64,000 nt of DNA from a bacterium 1XD42-76 (GTDB taxonomy: Bacteria; Bacillota; Clostridia; Lachnospirales; Lachnospiraceae): the NCBI GenBank assembly GCA_009917545.1, contig QZDW01000008.1:1-64000 (forward strand), given 5' to 3'. Positions 42,612-51,226 of this stretch are shown here, in pieces. Within the stretch, counting starts at the first letter, position 1. Each line of letters begins with the position of its first letter. Made by a program: the position numbers and the translations under genes. Under the pieces are notes generated by a model. That model was not told where the DNA came from. It saw nothing but the letters and a program-made list of their open reading frames with translations, and ran no database searches.

Positions 42612-42832
42612 GAGCCTTTATGCGCCCCACAAATGATCGCGCCATTCTGAATGAAAGGAGTCCAGGCACATTAGGCATCCCCGAATTTATGCCGCCTGTC
42701 GGCGGCGGGACGTTCAAAGTAAACCTCCATGCGCCCACAGGTGAGTGCGCCACCATGAATGAAAGTTGTTCCGGCGCATTGGGCATCCCTGAATTTATGC
42801 CGCCTGACGACGGCGGGACGTTCAAAGTAAAC
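42612..42832 (+). repeat. Dispersed hairpin repeat, copy B (two full units in tandem)
   Basis: Unit B1 runs 42612-42724 and B2 42725-42832, period 108 bp, each ending TTCAAAGTAAAC. Stem 2 is GCCGCC-TGTC-GGCGGC in B1 and GCCGCC-TGAC-GACGGC in B2; stem 1 is TGCGCC/GGCGCA in B2. The units lie head to tail and a frame of 126 codons remains open across both, with matching peptides (ALGIPEFMPP and GGTFKVN) in each. Confidence 0.85.
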
Positions 42833-42854
42833 AGAGAAAGTAAGAACAGATTTT

Positions 42855-43910
42855 ATGGAAACGAAGATTATAAAAATCACGGACAAGGCCGCGCCGCGTG
42901 ACGAGGAGCTTATGGAAGCTGCCGGAATTCTCAGGCAGGGCGGCCTGGTGGCATTTCCTACAGAAACGGTCTACGGCCTGGGCGCCAATGCGCTTGATGA
43001 AGGAGCCGCCGCCAGAATTTATGCGGCCAAGGGAAGGCCATCGGATAACCCGTTAATTGCGCATATTTCCTGTATGGAAGAACTCCCTGCGCTGGTGAGG
43101 GAGATTCCCGAAGCCGGGAAGCGTCTGGCAGAGAAATTCTGGCCGGGCCCACTGACGATGATATTTCCCAAAAAGAGCGTGGTGCCAGATGGAACCACGG
43201 GAGGGCTTGATACCGTAGCGGTTCGTATGCCGTCCGACCCGGTAGCCAACCGACTGATTCGTCTGGCGGGTGTGCCGGTTGCCGCGCCCAGCGCCAACCT
43301 TTCCGGGCGGCCGAGCCCTACGCGGGCCGGGCATGTGGTAGAGGATATGAACGGGAAAATTGAGATGATCCTTGACGGCGGTGAGGTCGGAATCGGGGTG
43401 GAGTCCACGATTGTGGATGTGTCAGGCCCTGTCCCGGTGCTGCTCAGGCCGGGGGCTGTCACCCTGGAAATGTTAAAAGAGGTTTTGGGAAAGGTAGAGA
43501 CAGATGCTGCTGTGCTCGGCCCGCTGGGTAATGGAGTAAAGCCCAGGGCTCCGGGGATGAAATATCGTCATTATGCACCGAAAGCGGATATGATTCTGGT
43601 GGAGGGTGAGACCAGCAGGGTCGTCGGATATATTAACCATGAGACGAAAAAAGCGGTGGAAGCCGGAAAACGCATCGGCATTATCTGCACACAGGAGAGC
43701 CGTGCGCTTTACCCGCTGGGGATTTTGGCAGTAGTCGGAAGCCGGGAGCATGAGGAGACAGTGGCGCATAACCTGTTTTCTGTACTGAGGGATTTTGACG
43801 GACAGGCGGTGGACTGTATTTTTTCGGAGAGCTTTTCTGACGACCGTCTGGGGCAGGCGATTATGAACCGTCTGTGTAAGGCGGCGGGATACCATATTAT
43901 AAAGGTATAG
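42855..43910 (+). CDS. ywlC: L-threonylcarbamoyladenylate synthase (Sua5/YwlC type)
   Basis: 351 residues. YrdC domain (about 20-205): GGLVAFPTETVYGLGANAL, IYAAKGRPSDNPLIAHIS, FWPGPLTMIFPKKS, VAVRMPSDPVANRLIR, PVAAPSANLSGRPSPTRA and ESTIVDVSGPVPVLLRPGAV. A linker (KPRAPGMKYRHYAPKADMIL) leads to the C-terminal Sua5 domain. It makes threonylcarbamoyl-AMP for the t6A37 modification of tRNAs. It starts 23 bp after the repeat block. comEB follows 11 bp later, so the genes share an operon. Confidence 0.95.
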   Translation: METKIIKITDKAAPRDEELMEAAGILRQGGLVAFPTETVYGLGANALDEGAAARIYAAKGRPSDNPLIAHISCMEELPALVREIPEAGKRLAEKFWPGPLTMIFPKKSVVPDGTTGGLDTVAVRMPSDPVANRLIRLAGVPVAAPSANLSGRPSPTRAGHVVEDMNGKIEMILDGGEVGIGVESTIVDVSGPVPVLLRPGAVTLEMLKEVLGKVETDAAVLGPLGNGVKPRAPGMKYRHYAPKADMILVEGETSRVVGYINHETKKAVEAGKRIGIICTQESRALYPLGILAVVGSREHEETVAHNLFSVLRDFDGQAVDCIFSESFSDDRLGQAIMNRLCKAAGYHIIKV

Positions 43911-43921
43911 GAGGTTTTGTA

Positions 43922-44410
43922 ATGGGCGGGAAGAGAAGCGGGTATATTACCTGGGACGAGTACTTTATGGGCGTGGCGAAGCTGTCGGCAATGCGCTCCA
44001 AAGACCCGAATACGCAGGTAGGGGCCTGTATCGTGAGCCAGGATAATAAAATTTTGTCGATGGGCTACAATGGCTTTCCGAGCGGTTGTCCGGATGATGA
44101 ATTTCCCTGGGGCAGGAGTGAAGGGGATCCCTTTGATGAGAAATATTTTTATGTGACACACAGTGAGTTGAATGCGATACTGAATTACCGCGGGGGAAGC
44201 CTTGAGGGGAGCAAGCTTTACGTGACCTTGTTCCCGTGCAACGAGTGCGCCAAGGCTATCATCCAGGCGGGCATTAAGACACTGGTCTATGAGAGCGACA
44301 AATATGCGGATACACTGCCCACAAAGGCTTCCAAACGTATGCTGGATGCGGCAGGAGTCCGTTATTATCAGTATCAGCCGACAGGGCGCAAGCTCGAACT
44401 GGAGGTATAA
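43922..44410 (+). CDS. comEB: dCMP/deoxycytidylate deaminase family (ComEB-like)
   Basis: 162 residues. Zinc site: HSELNAILNYRGGS (His/Glu proton shuttle) and TLFPCNECAKAIIQAGIKTL (PCxxC). N-terminus ITWDEYFMGVAKLSAMRSKD, PNTQVGACIVSQDNKILSMG and YNGFPSGCPDDEFPW are standard for dCMP deaminase. Likely supplies dUMP for thymidylate synthesis. GGAGG precedes ATG 43922. Followed by the radical SAM gene 12 bp downstream. Confidence 0.93.
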   Translation: MGGKRSGYITWDEYFMGVAKLSAMRSKDPNTQVGACIVSQDNKILSMGYNGFPSGCPDDEFPWGRSEGDPFDEKYFYVTHSELNAILNYRGGSLEGSKLYVTLFPCNECAKAIIQAGIKTLVYESDKYADTLPTKASKRMLDAAGVRYYQYQPTGRKLELEV

Positions 44411-44422
44411 CAGGAGAATGAT

Positions 44423-46216
44423 ATGAAATTTCTGCTGGCGGCGGTCAATGCCAAATATATTCATTCGAATCCTGCTGTCTACAGTCTGCGTGCATATGCA
44501 AAAGGACAGCTGCCGGAGCTTCCGATTGAAATCGGTGAATATACGATCAATCATCAGACCGAATGGATCTTGCAGGATATATTCCGGAGAAAACCGGATT
44601 TTATCGGATTTTCCTGCTATATATGGAATATTTCCTATGTACTGGAGCTGGTGCGCGATATAAAAAAGGTGCTGCCCCACACCGAGATCTGGCTGGGCGG
44701 GCCAGAAGTGTCCTATCATGCAGCAGAACTTCTTTCACAGGAACCGGCGGTACGGGGAATCATGCGGGGCGAGGGGGAACTGACCTTCAGCCTGACAGCA
44801 GAAGCCTATTGCACAGGCGGCCGGGCAGACGGGTCGGTCTGGACAGATGAGGTCGAGCAGGCTATATGCGGGATTTTGGGAATTTCTTTCCGTACCTCTT
44901 CCGGCGCCATCCGTGAAAACGGGCCGCAGAGGCTGCTTACGCTGGATGAAATTCCGTTTTATTATGATGAGACAGCAGACTTCGGGAACCGGATTATCTA
45001 TTATGAGAGCAGCCGCGGCTGTCCCTTCTCCTGCAGCTACTGTCTTTCCTCCATCGACAGAACCGTGCGGTTCCGCAGCCTCGGGCTGGTTATACAGGAA
45101 CTGTCCGTGTTTCTTTCCCGACGGACGCCGCAGGTGAAGTTTGTGGACAGGACATTTAACTGTAACAGAGAACATGCGCTGGCGATCTGGCGCTATATCG
45201 CTGAACATGACAACGGTGTGACGAATTTCCACTTCGAGGCAGCAGCAGATTTGTTTGACGAGGAAGAGCTGTCCCTGATCGCCCGGATGCGTCCGGGGCT
45301 GATTCAGCTGGAGATTGGCGTACAGTCAACAAACCGTGATACGCTGGCCGCTATCCGCCGGATCACGGATCCGGGCAGGATTGGAAACGTAGCGGCGCGT
45401 ATCCAAAGCATCCGGAACGTCCATCTGCATCTTGATCTCATCGCCGGACTTCCGTGTGAAGATATGACGTCCTTTCTGCACTCCTTTGACGACGTTTACC
45501 GTATGCAGCCGGATGCGCTTCAGCTGGGATTCTTAAAGGTTCTGAAAGGATCGCATATGGAAATGCTGGCAGAGAGCTGTGAGCTCACATACCGGAGCGC
45601 ACCGCCCTACGAGGTGCTGTCAACGAAATGGCTTTCCTACGCGGATCTGATTCGGCTAAAGCAGATGGAAGAGGTGCTGGAGGTGTACTATAACAGCGGC
45701 CAGTTCAAGGCCTCCATGAAGCTCTTGGCTGAGGAATATGACACTCCGTCGGCCCTGTATCTTGCGCTGGCAGAAGCGTATGACGCGAACGGCCTTTTTG
45801 GCAAAAACCACAGCAGGCTTTCCCGCTATGAGATTTTGTATGCATTTTTCTGCGCACTCCCAAAGATTCCTGAGGAGCGGCGTTCGGCCTTCCGTGATGC
45901 ACTGATATTCGACCTGTACCGCAGGGAAAATGCCAAAAGCCGCCCGCATTTTGCGTCTGACCAGATGTCATACAAGAGACAGATCCGGAGCTTTTTTGAA
46001 GCAGAGGAGCGAGAACCGCGCTGGCTTTTGGGATATGAGGGATTTGACTCACGGCAGATGAGCAAAATGGCGCATCTGGAGCGGATGGAGGACGGAAGTT
46101 TTATCTTATTTGATTATAAAGAACGGAGCGCCATCGACTATAATGTGAGAACCGTGCGCTTTGTCTGTGAGGAGGAAAACGGCCGTGACAGATTCCTATG
46201 TTGCGATAGACCTTGA
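44423..46216 (+). CDS. B12-binding domain radical SAM protein (DUF4080-type)
   Basis: 597 residues. N-terminal cobalamin-binding-like Rossmann domain (about 1-130: LLAAVNAKYIHSNPAVYSL, PDFIGFSCYIWNISYVLEL, EIWLGGPEVSYHA). Radical SAM domain (about 180-400) with SSRGCPFSCSYCLSSIDR (CxxxCxxC), VQSTNRDTLAAIRRI, LDLIAGLPCEDM. The DUF4080 C-terminus (about 420-597) has FKASMKLLAEEYDTPSAL and LLGYEGFDSRQMSKMA. It likely carries out an unassigned radical rearrangement or methylation. The gene overlaps the exonuclease gene by 32 bp. Confidence 0.92.
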   Translation: MKFLLAAVNAKYIHSNPAVYSLRAYAKGQLPELPIEIGEYTINHQTEWILQDIFRRKPDFIGFSCYIWNISYVLELVRDIKKVLPHTEIWLGGPEVSYHAAELLSQEPAVRGIMRGEGELTFSLTAEAYCTGGRADGSVWTDEVEQAICGILGISFRTSSGAIRENGPQRLLTLDEIPFYYDETADFGNRIIYYESSRGCPFSCSYCLSSIDRTVRFRSLGLVIQELSVFLSRRTPQVKFVDRTFNCNREHALAIWRYIAEHDNGVTNFHFEAAADLFDEEELSLIARMRPGLIQLEIGVQSTNRDTLAAIRRITDPGRIGNVAARIQSIRNVHLHLDLIAGLPCEDMTSFLHSFDDVYRMQPDALQLGFLKVLKGSHMEMLAESCELTYRSAPPYEVLSTKWLSYADLIRLKQMEEVLEVYYNSGQFKASMKLLAEEYDTPSALYLALAEAYDANGLFGKNHSRLSRYEILYAFFCALPKIPEERRSAFRDALIFDLYRRENAKSRPHFASDQMSYKRQIRSFFEAEEREPRWLLGYEGFDSRQMSKMAHLERMEDGSFILFDYKERSAIDYNVRTVRFVCEEENGRDRFLCCDRP

Positions 46217-46901
46217 GACTACAGGGATTGGCGCCCGACGCGAAAAAATATTGGAGATCGGCATGGTGAAGGTACAAAATGGTCGCCCGGCGGGGACATA
46301 TCATACGATGGTGAATCCTTACCGGGAGATTCCGCAGGCCATCACAGAGCTGACAGGGATCACGGATGCGATGACGAAAGATGCGCCGGGAATCGGGGAA
46401 GTTCTGGAGACCGCGCTGCGATTTAGCGAAGATCTGCCGCTTCTGGGCCATCAGGTGATATTCGATTACGGTTTTCTCGTGCAGGCCGCAGTCAATGAGG
46501 GGATGACATTTGAAAAGGACGGTATTGACACCCTAAAACTCTGCCGCCTCCTGATGCCGGCGGAGAACAAAAAGAACCTGCATGCGGCATGCGCCTGGTT
46601 TGGCATCCGCCAGGACACCGCCCACCGCGCTCTTTCGGATGCCATGTGCGCCCATCTTCTGTACGAAGAGATGAAAGCGCGCTTTGGCAGGGAGAAAAGC
46701 AGTCTGTTTGAGGCAAAAAAGCTGCAATATAAGGCAAAAAAGGAAAAACCTGCTTCGAAAAGGCAAAAACAGCACTTGCAGGATTTGATAAAATATCATA
46801 GAATAAACATAACTGTTCAGGTGGATCATATGTCGGGAAACGAGATTTCCAGAATGATTGACAGAATTATTTTTGAGCATGGAAGGAGCCGCAGCAGTTA
46901 G
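46185..46901 (+). CDS. DnaQ-type 3'-5' exonuclease
   Basis: 238 residues from GTG 46185, with GAGGAGGA 8 bases upstream inside the end of the previous gene. Exo motif I YVAIDLETTGIGARREKI, Exo II LPLLGHQVIFDYGFL, Exo III HRALSDAMCAHLLYEEM supply the DEDDh residues; QAITELTGITDAMTKDAPG is characteristic of DnaQ/PolC exonuclease domains. The C-terminal 60 residues are basic and helical (LQYKAKKEKPASKRQKQHL) and may bind DNA. It could be a stand-alone proofreading or repair nuclease. Confidence 0.9.
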   Translation: MTDSYVAIDLETTGIGARREKILEIGMVKVQNGRPAGTYHTMVNPYREIPQAITELTGITDAMTKDAPGIGEVLETALRFSEDLPLLGHQVIFDYGFLVQAAVNEGMTFEKDGIDTLKLCRLLMPAENKKNLHAACAWFGIRQDTAHRALSDAMCAHLLYEEMKARFGREKSSLFEAKKLQYKAKKEKPASKRQKQHLQDLIKYHRINITVQVDHMSGNEISRMIDRIIFEHGRSRSS

Positions 46902-47012
46902 GATGATTCTGACTGTTACAGGGAACCCGGAGAATCCGCGGACAGAGAATACCAACAGCTGCTGTGGAAAAACAGCAGGGCAGGAATAAGACAAAATAAA
47001 GAGGTGAATACT

Positions 47013-47129
47013 TTGTTAAATCTGAACAATAAGAAAACAAGAAAAATGTTATCTACCGTCGTCATTGTAATTGTTGTGCTGGCAATGGTGCTTCCTATGG
47101 TTCTGGGCTCGCTGTTGTCGATTATCTGA
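47013..47129 (+). CDS. 38-residue single-pass membrane peptide
   Basis: A TTG start at 47013 with GAGGTG at 47001-47006. The peptide has a short basic N-terminus (NLNNKKTRKMLS) and a single hydrophobic helix (VVIVIVVLAMVLPMVLGSLL) ending in Ile-Ile. Its own ribosome-binding site, charge distribution and stop 19 bp before the next gene argue that it is real. It is not recognised. It may be co-expressed with the VanW-type protein. Confidence 0.65.
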   Translation: MLNLNNKKTRKMLSTVVIVIVVLAMVLPMVLGSLLSII

Positions 47130-47148
47130 TTTTTAAGAGGAGTAAGCT

Positions 47149-48774
47149 ATGAAAAGGAATGTGTGGATAGCAGGTATTACGGCTGCGGCGGCCGTTTCTC
47201 TCATGGCGGCCAAGCCGATTTCCGCACACGCCGAGGAAACAATCCCTGAGGGCGTTTATGTGGGAGGAATGAGCCTGGACGGCCTTACTGAGGAAGAGGC
47301 GGCGGGCAAGGTAAAGGAATATGCGGAAGCGAAGATGGGCCAGGAGATCACCCTGGTCGTAAACGGGTCAGAGATTACGACCAGCGCCGGGGAACTGGGC
47401 TTAAGCTGGGCGAATGAGGCGGAAATCGGAGAGGCGCTTAAGGACTCCGAGGCCAAAGGCAGTATGATCCGGCGTTATATGAAGAAAAAGGACATGCAGG
47501 TCAATCCGCTCCGGCTCGAATTTGATATGGACGTTGACCAGGAGAAGGTGTCTGCGTTTGTAAATGAAAAATGTGAGGGAGTCGTCACCGAGGCAAAAAA
47601 TGCAACCATTACAAAGGAAAACGGCGATTTCGTCATTACGCCTTCTGAGGCAGGGACCATGATCGACATGGAGGCCACAAAGGAAGCGTTAAAAGCGGCT
47701 CTGAACAGCGCAGAGACAGAAGAGATTCATGTAGAAGCGGCTGTGATCGAGAAGCAGCCGGATGTGACGACTGAGGAGCTGGCGACGATTCAGGACGTTC
47801 TGGGAACCTTTTCCACGGACTTCAGCAGCAGCGGCGCATCCCGTTCCACGAACCTTGCCGTCGGTGCGGGGAAGATTAACGGCCATGTGCTGATGCCGGG
47901 AGAGGTACTTTCCGGTTATGAATGTATGCATCCCTTTACGGTGGCTAACGGCTACCGGACGGCAACAGCCTACGAAAACGGGAGATCTGTGGACAGCATC
48001 GGCGGCGGCGTGTGCCAGATCTCGACTACGCTCTATAATGCCTCCCTGCTTGCAGAGCTCGAGATCGTACAGAGGCAGAATCATTCGATGAGTGTGGGCT
48101 ATGTGAAGCCGTCTATGGATGCTGCCATTGCCGGCACGTATAAAGATCTGAAAATTAAAAACCCCTATGACACACCAATCTACGTCGAGGGCTATACTGC
48201 CGGCAGGACGCTGACTTTTACCATCTATGGCAAGGAGACAAGGCCGGCGAACCGTAAGATCAGTTTTGAGTCGGAAACGCTGCAGAGAATGGATCCGGGC
48301 GCGGCTGACGAGCAGGTGGATCCCACACTGGCTCCCGGACAGAGAGTGAAGGTCCAGTCCGGGCATACGGGTATCCGTTCACGGCTTTATAAATGTGTCT
48401 ATGTCGATGGAGAACTTAAGGAAAGAACACTTTTAAATAACGACACGTATAATCCGTCTAAGGCGATCTACCGTGTGGGCCCGGCTGCCCCGGCCTCCGT
48501 ACCGCCCGAAGGAGCAGTCCCGGGAGAAGGGGGAGAGCAGCCCACGGAACCACAGCAGCCAGTGGAACAGCCGCAACAGCCCGTTGAACCGCAGCAGCCG
48601 GCCGAGACACCGGCTCCGGAACAGCCGGCAGGACCGGGTTACGAGCCCGGACCGGGGGCGCCGTCCACTCCGGTGCAGCAGCCCACAGAACCGCAGCAGC
48701 CGCAGCCTGAGCAGCCAGCCCAGCCTGCAGAACAGCCGGTTGGCCCGGGCTATGAGCCGGGACCGGGTGCATAA
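47149..48774 (+). CDS. VanW-family exported protein with G5 domain and Pro/Gln-rich tail
   Basis: 541 residues. Signal peptide (ITAAAAVSLMAAKPISAHA). N-terminal 'PG-binding 4'/YoaR-type repeats (about 35-210: GVYVGGMSLDGLTEEEAAGK, LGLSWANEAEIGEAL, GTMIDMEATKEALKAAL). VanW domain (about 220-345: STDFSSSGASRSTNLAVGAG, GGGVCQISTTLYNASLLAEL, QRQNHSMSVGYVKPSMDAA). G5 domain (about 375-440: GQRVKVQSGHTGIRSRLYK). The last 100 residues are EPQQP repeats with two copies of GPGYEPGPGA. Resembles cell-wall-associated YoaR/VanW proteins, role in wall synthesis or glycopeptide response not proven. ATG 47149 follows AGAGGAG. Confidence 0.9.
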   Translation: MKRNVWIAGITAAAAVSLMAAKPISAHAEETIPEGVYVGGMSLDGLTEEEAAGKVKEYAEAKMGQEITLVVNGSEITTSAGELGLSWANEAEIGEALKDSEAKGSMIRRYMKKKDMQVNPLRLEFDMDVDQEKVSAFVNEKCEGVVTEAKNATITKENGDFVITPSEAGTMIDMEATKEALKAALNSAETEEIHVEAAVIEKQPDVTTEELATIQDVLGTFSTDFSSSGASRSTNLAVGAGKINGHVLMPGEVLSGYECMHPFTVANGYRTATAYENGRSVDSIGGGVCQISTTLYNASLLAELEIVQRQNHSMSVGYVKPSMDAAIAGTYKDLKIKNPYDTPIYVEGYTAGRTLTFTIYGKETRPANRKISFESETLQRMDPGAADEQVDPTLAPGQRVKVQSGHTGIRSRLYKCVYVDGELKERTLLNNDTYNPSKAIYRVGPAAPASVPPEGAVPGEGGEQPTEPQQPVEQPQQPVEPQQPAETPAPEQPAGPGYEPGPGAPSTPVQQPTEPQQPQPEQPAQPAEQPVGPGYEPGPGA

Positions 48775-48812
48775 GCGGGAAGGATACATCTGCCAAAGGC
48801 AGAGGAGAGTAT

Positions 48813-49400
48813 ATGAGAAAAATTGACAGAGAACCGCGGGGGCGGGCCAGGTTCGCTCCCGGCCAGGAGCTTGTTGTCGCGGGGACAGTCGGAAAAGCAG
48901 GCGCAGGGCTTGTACTGGAGCAGAAAAGAGAATGTTTGGAAGCCCGTTTTTCGACCTGCTTTTTACAGCGGCTTGAGGCGGCGGCGGGCAGAACTCTGGG
49001 ACTGACGCCGGCCCGGCTTACCGCTTGCGGTGCAACGGAATGGGAACCAGTAGGGGAGGGCGGCATACTTGCTGCCCTCTGGGACATTTCAGGAGGATAT
49101 GGCTGTGGTTTTTGGGCTGATCTTTTAAAGGTTCCGGCAGATCAGGAGATCATCGAGGTCTGCGAGCTGTTTGATTTAAATCCGTATCGCTTAAGATCGG
49201 GTGAATGCATCCTGATCGCTGCGGACAGCGGACTTTTCACAGTACGCGCCCTGGAGGAGCTTGCAGTCCGGGCCGCTGTCATCGGAGTCATTGAGGAAGG
49301 GATTGCGAGGCGTGTGAGTATTTCCGGCGTTACAGGCTTTCTGGAAAGGCCAAAGCCGGATGAGATTTATAAAATCACAGGCAATGCTCTGTTGGAATGA
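48813..49400 (+). CDS. AIR synthase-related protein, C-terminal-domain type
   Basis: 195 residues. Matches the C-terminal half of AIRS/HypE/ThiL-type proteins: FAPGQELVVAGTVGKAGAGL, LEARFSTCFLQRLEAAAG, TEWEPVGEGGILAALWDISG, GYGCGFWADLLKVPADQEII and DLNPYRLRSGECILIAADSG. The N-terminal AIRS ATP-binding domain is absent, so it cannot be a complete HypE or PurM. It could be a stand-alone domain protein or a remnant, but it has a full ribosome-binding site (AGAGGAG) and clean stop. Function unknown. Confidence 0.7.
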   Translation: MRKIDREPRGRARFAPGQELVVAGTVGKAGAGLVLEQKRECLEARFSTCFLQRLEAAAGRTLGLTPARLTACGATEWEPVGEGGILAALWDISGGYGCGFWADLLKVPADQEIIEVCELFDLNPYRLRSGECILIAADSGLFTVRALEELAVRAAVIGVIEEGIARRVSISGVTGFLERPKPDEIYKITGNALLE

Positions 49401-49577
49401 TGGCACAGGATGTCTCATGGGAGCTGGTTAGAGGGACGCCGGGCTGGTTTGATTTCCGGAATGGCCGGATGGGAGGATGCTGAAGAACTCTTGTCCGGGG
49501 AAAGAGCGATATGAAAAAGCAGGTACAGGGGCGCAGACACAGAAAATGACAGCAGGGGAAAAGACAAGGAGGAAAAC

Positions 49578-50060
49578 ATGCGTGAAAAAATATTGGCGGT
49601 GATCGAGAAGAACAGCCGCATTGACCTGAGGGATCTGGCAGCGCTTTTAGGCGAGAGCGAGATCGCGGTCGCCAATGAAATCGCAGATATGGAAAGGGAA
49701 AACATTATCTGTGGATACCACACGATGATTAACTGGGAAAATACAGGAAGCGAAAAAGTTGTGGCGTTTATTGAAGTGAAGGTAACACCACAAAGGGGCA
49801 TGGGCTTTGACAAGATTGCAGAACGGCTTTATCAGTACAGTGAGGTCGATTCCGTATATCTGATGTCGGGCTCATTTGATTTTGCGGTCATCATTGAGGG
49901 TAAGACCATGCGTGAGGTAGCTCAGTTCGTGTCAGAAAAGCTTTCCACCATAAATGCCGTGCTGAGTACAGCCACCCACTTCGTTCTGAAAAAATATAAA
50001 GATCATGGGACCGTAATGTGCCAGAAATCCGAGGATGAAAGGATGCTGATTACGCCATGA
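49578..50060 (+). CDS. Lrp/AsnC-family regulator
   Basis: 160 residues. N-terminal HTH (ILAVIEKNSRIDLRDLAALL, AVANEIADMERENIICGY), then the RAM ligand domain (VVAFIEVKVTPQRGMGF, SEVDSVYLMSGSFDFAVII, AQFVSEKLSTINAVLSTAT). It overlaps the aminotransferase gene by 4 bp and probably responds to an amino acid and controls it. AAGGAGG precedes ATG 49578. Confidence 0.92.
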   Translation: MREKILAVIEKNSRIDLRDLAALLGESEIAVANEIADMERENIICGYHTMINWENTGSEKVVAFIEVKVTPQRGMGFDKIAERLYQYSEVDSVYLMSGSFDFAVIIEGKTMREVAQFVSEKLSTINAVLSTATHFVLKKYKDHGTVMCQKSEDERMLITP

Positions 50061-51226
50061 GGAACCCATTATCCAATACCATAGAATCCATTCCGCCATC
50101 CGGAATCCGTAAATTTTTCGATATTGTGAACGAGATGAAGGACGCAATTTCTCTTGGGGTGGGCGAGCCGGACTTTGACACACCGTGGCATATCCGGGAT
50201 GAGGGAATCTACTCTTTAGAGAAAGGGCGCACCTTTTATACTTCAAATTCGGGTATCAAGGAACTTAAGATTGAAATATGCGAATATCTAAAACGCAGAT
50301 TTGACATTTCCTATGATTATGAAAATGAGGTGATGGTGACAGTTGGCGGCAGTGAGGCGATTGACATTGCACTGCGTGCCATGCTGAATCCGGGTGATGA
50401 GGTGTTGATTCCACAGCCGAGCTATGTTTCCTATACGCCCTGCACGATCCTCGCGGGCGGTGTTCCGGTGCCGATCCGGCTGGAAGAAAAGGACCAGTTC
50501 CGCCTGACGCGGCAAAAGCTGGAGGAAATGATCACACCGAAAACAAAGATCCTGATTCTGCCGTTCCCCAACAATCCCACCGGCTCTGTCATGGAGGCGC
50601 GGGATCTGATCGGGATCGCGAAGGTAGTTGAGGAGCACGACTTGTTTGTGATTTCCGATGAAATCTATGCGGAGCTCACATACCAGGGACAGCATTGTAC
50701 GATTGCCGCCTTCCCGGGGATGAAGGAACGTACGGTACTCATCAACGGGTTCTCCAAGTCATATGCCATGACCGGTTGGCGGCTGGGCTATGCATGCGCG
50801 CCGGATACCATTCTTAAGCAGATGTTAAAGATCCATCAGTTTGCTATTATGTGTGCACCCACCACGAGCCAGTACGCAGCTGTGGAGGCCTTAAAAAACG
50901 GGGATGAAGATGTAGCCCGGATGCGGGAGGCGTATGACCAGAGGCGGCGTTTTCTGGTGAAGGCGCTGCGCGATATGGGGTTTGACTGCTACGAGCCGCA
51001 GGGGGCCTTTTATGTATTCCCAAACATCAAACGCTTCGGGATGACTTCGGATGAGTTTGCCCTGAAGCTTTTGGAGGAAGAAAAGGTGGCCGTGGTGCCG
51101 GGAACCGCATTCGGCGACTGCGGGGAGGGATACCTTCGGATCTCTTATGCCTATTCTTTGCAGGATTTAAAGCGGGCGCTGGAACGTTTGGAGCGCTTTG
51201 TCAGGCGTTTGGAGGAAAAATCGTGA
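50057..51226 (+). CDS. PLP-dependent aminotransferase, class I/II (PatA-like)
   Basis: 389 residues. Conserved landmarks: SLGVGEPDFDTPWHI, TVGGSEAIDIALRAML, ILILPFPNNPTGSVM (NNPTG), VISDEIYAELTYQG, and the PLP Lys in TVLINGFSKSYAMTGWRLGY; ends LRISYAYSLQDLKRALERL with the substrate-carboxylate Arg. It resembles aspartate/alanine-type transaminases. The Lrp regulator upstream overlaps by 4 bp and trmL downstream by 4 bp, a three-gene translationally coupled operon. Substrate not determined by sequence. Confidence 0.93.
   Translation: MRNPLSNTIESIPPSGIRKFFDIVNEMKDAISLGVGEPDFDTPWHIRDEGIYSLEKGRTFYTSNSGIKELKIEICEYLKRRFDISYDYENEVMVTVGGSEAIDIALRAMLNPGDEVLIPQPSYVSYTPCTILAGGVPVPIRLEEKDQFRLTRQKLEEMITPKTKILILPFPNNPTGSVMEARDLIGIAKVVEEHDLFVISDEIYAELTYQGQHCTIAAFPGMKERTVLINGFSKSYAMTGWRLGYACAPDTILKQMLKIHQFAIMCAPTTSQYAAVEALKNGDEDVARMREAYDQRRRFLVKALRDMGFDCYEPQGAFYVFPNIKRFGMTSDEFALKLLEEEKVAVVPGTAFGDCGEGYLRISYAYSLQDLKRALERLERFVRRLEEKS

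Noticed and set aside
42524-42901. A 125-codon frame across the tandem repeat block
   Set aside because: Overlaps the start of ywlC and consists of two repeat units; not supported as a gene, though the open frame is noted as a finding.
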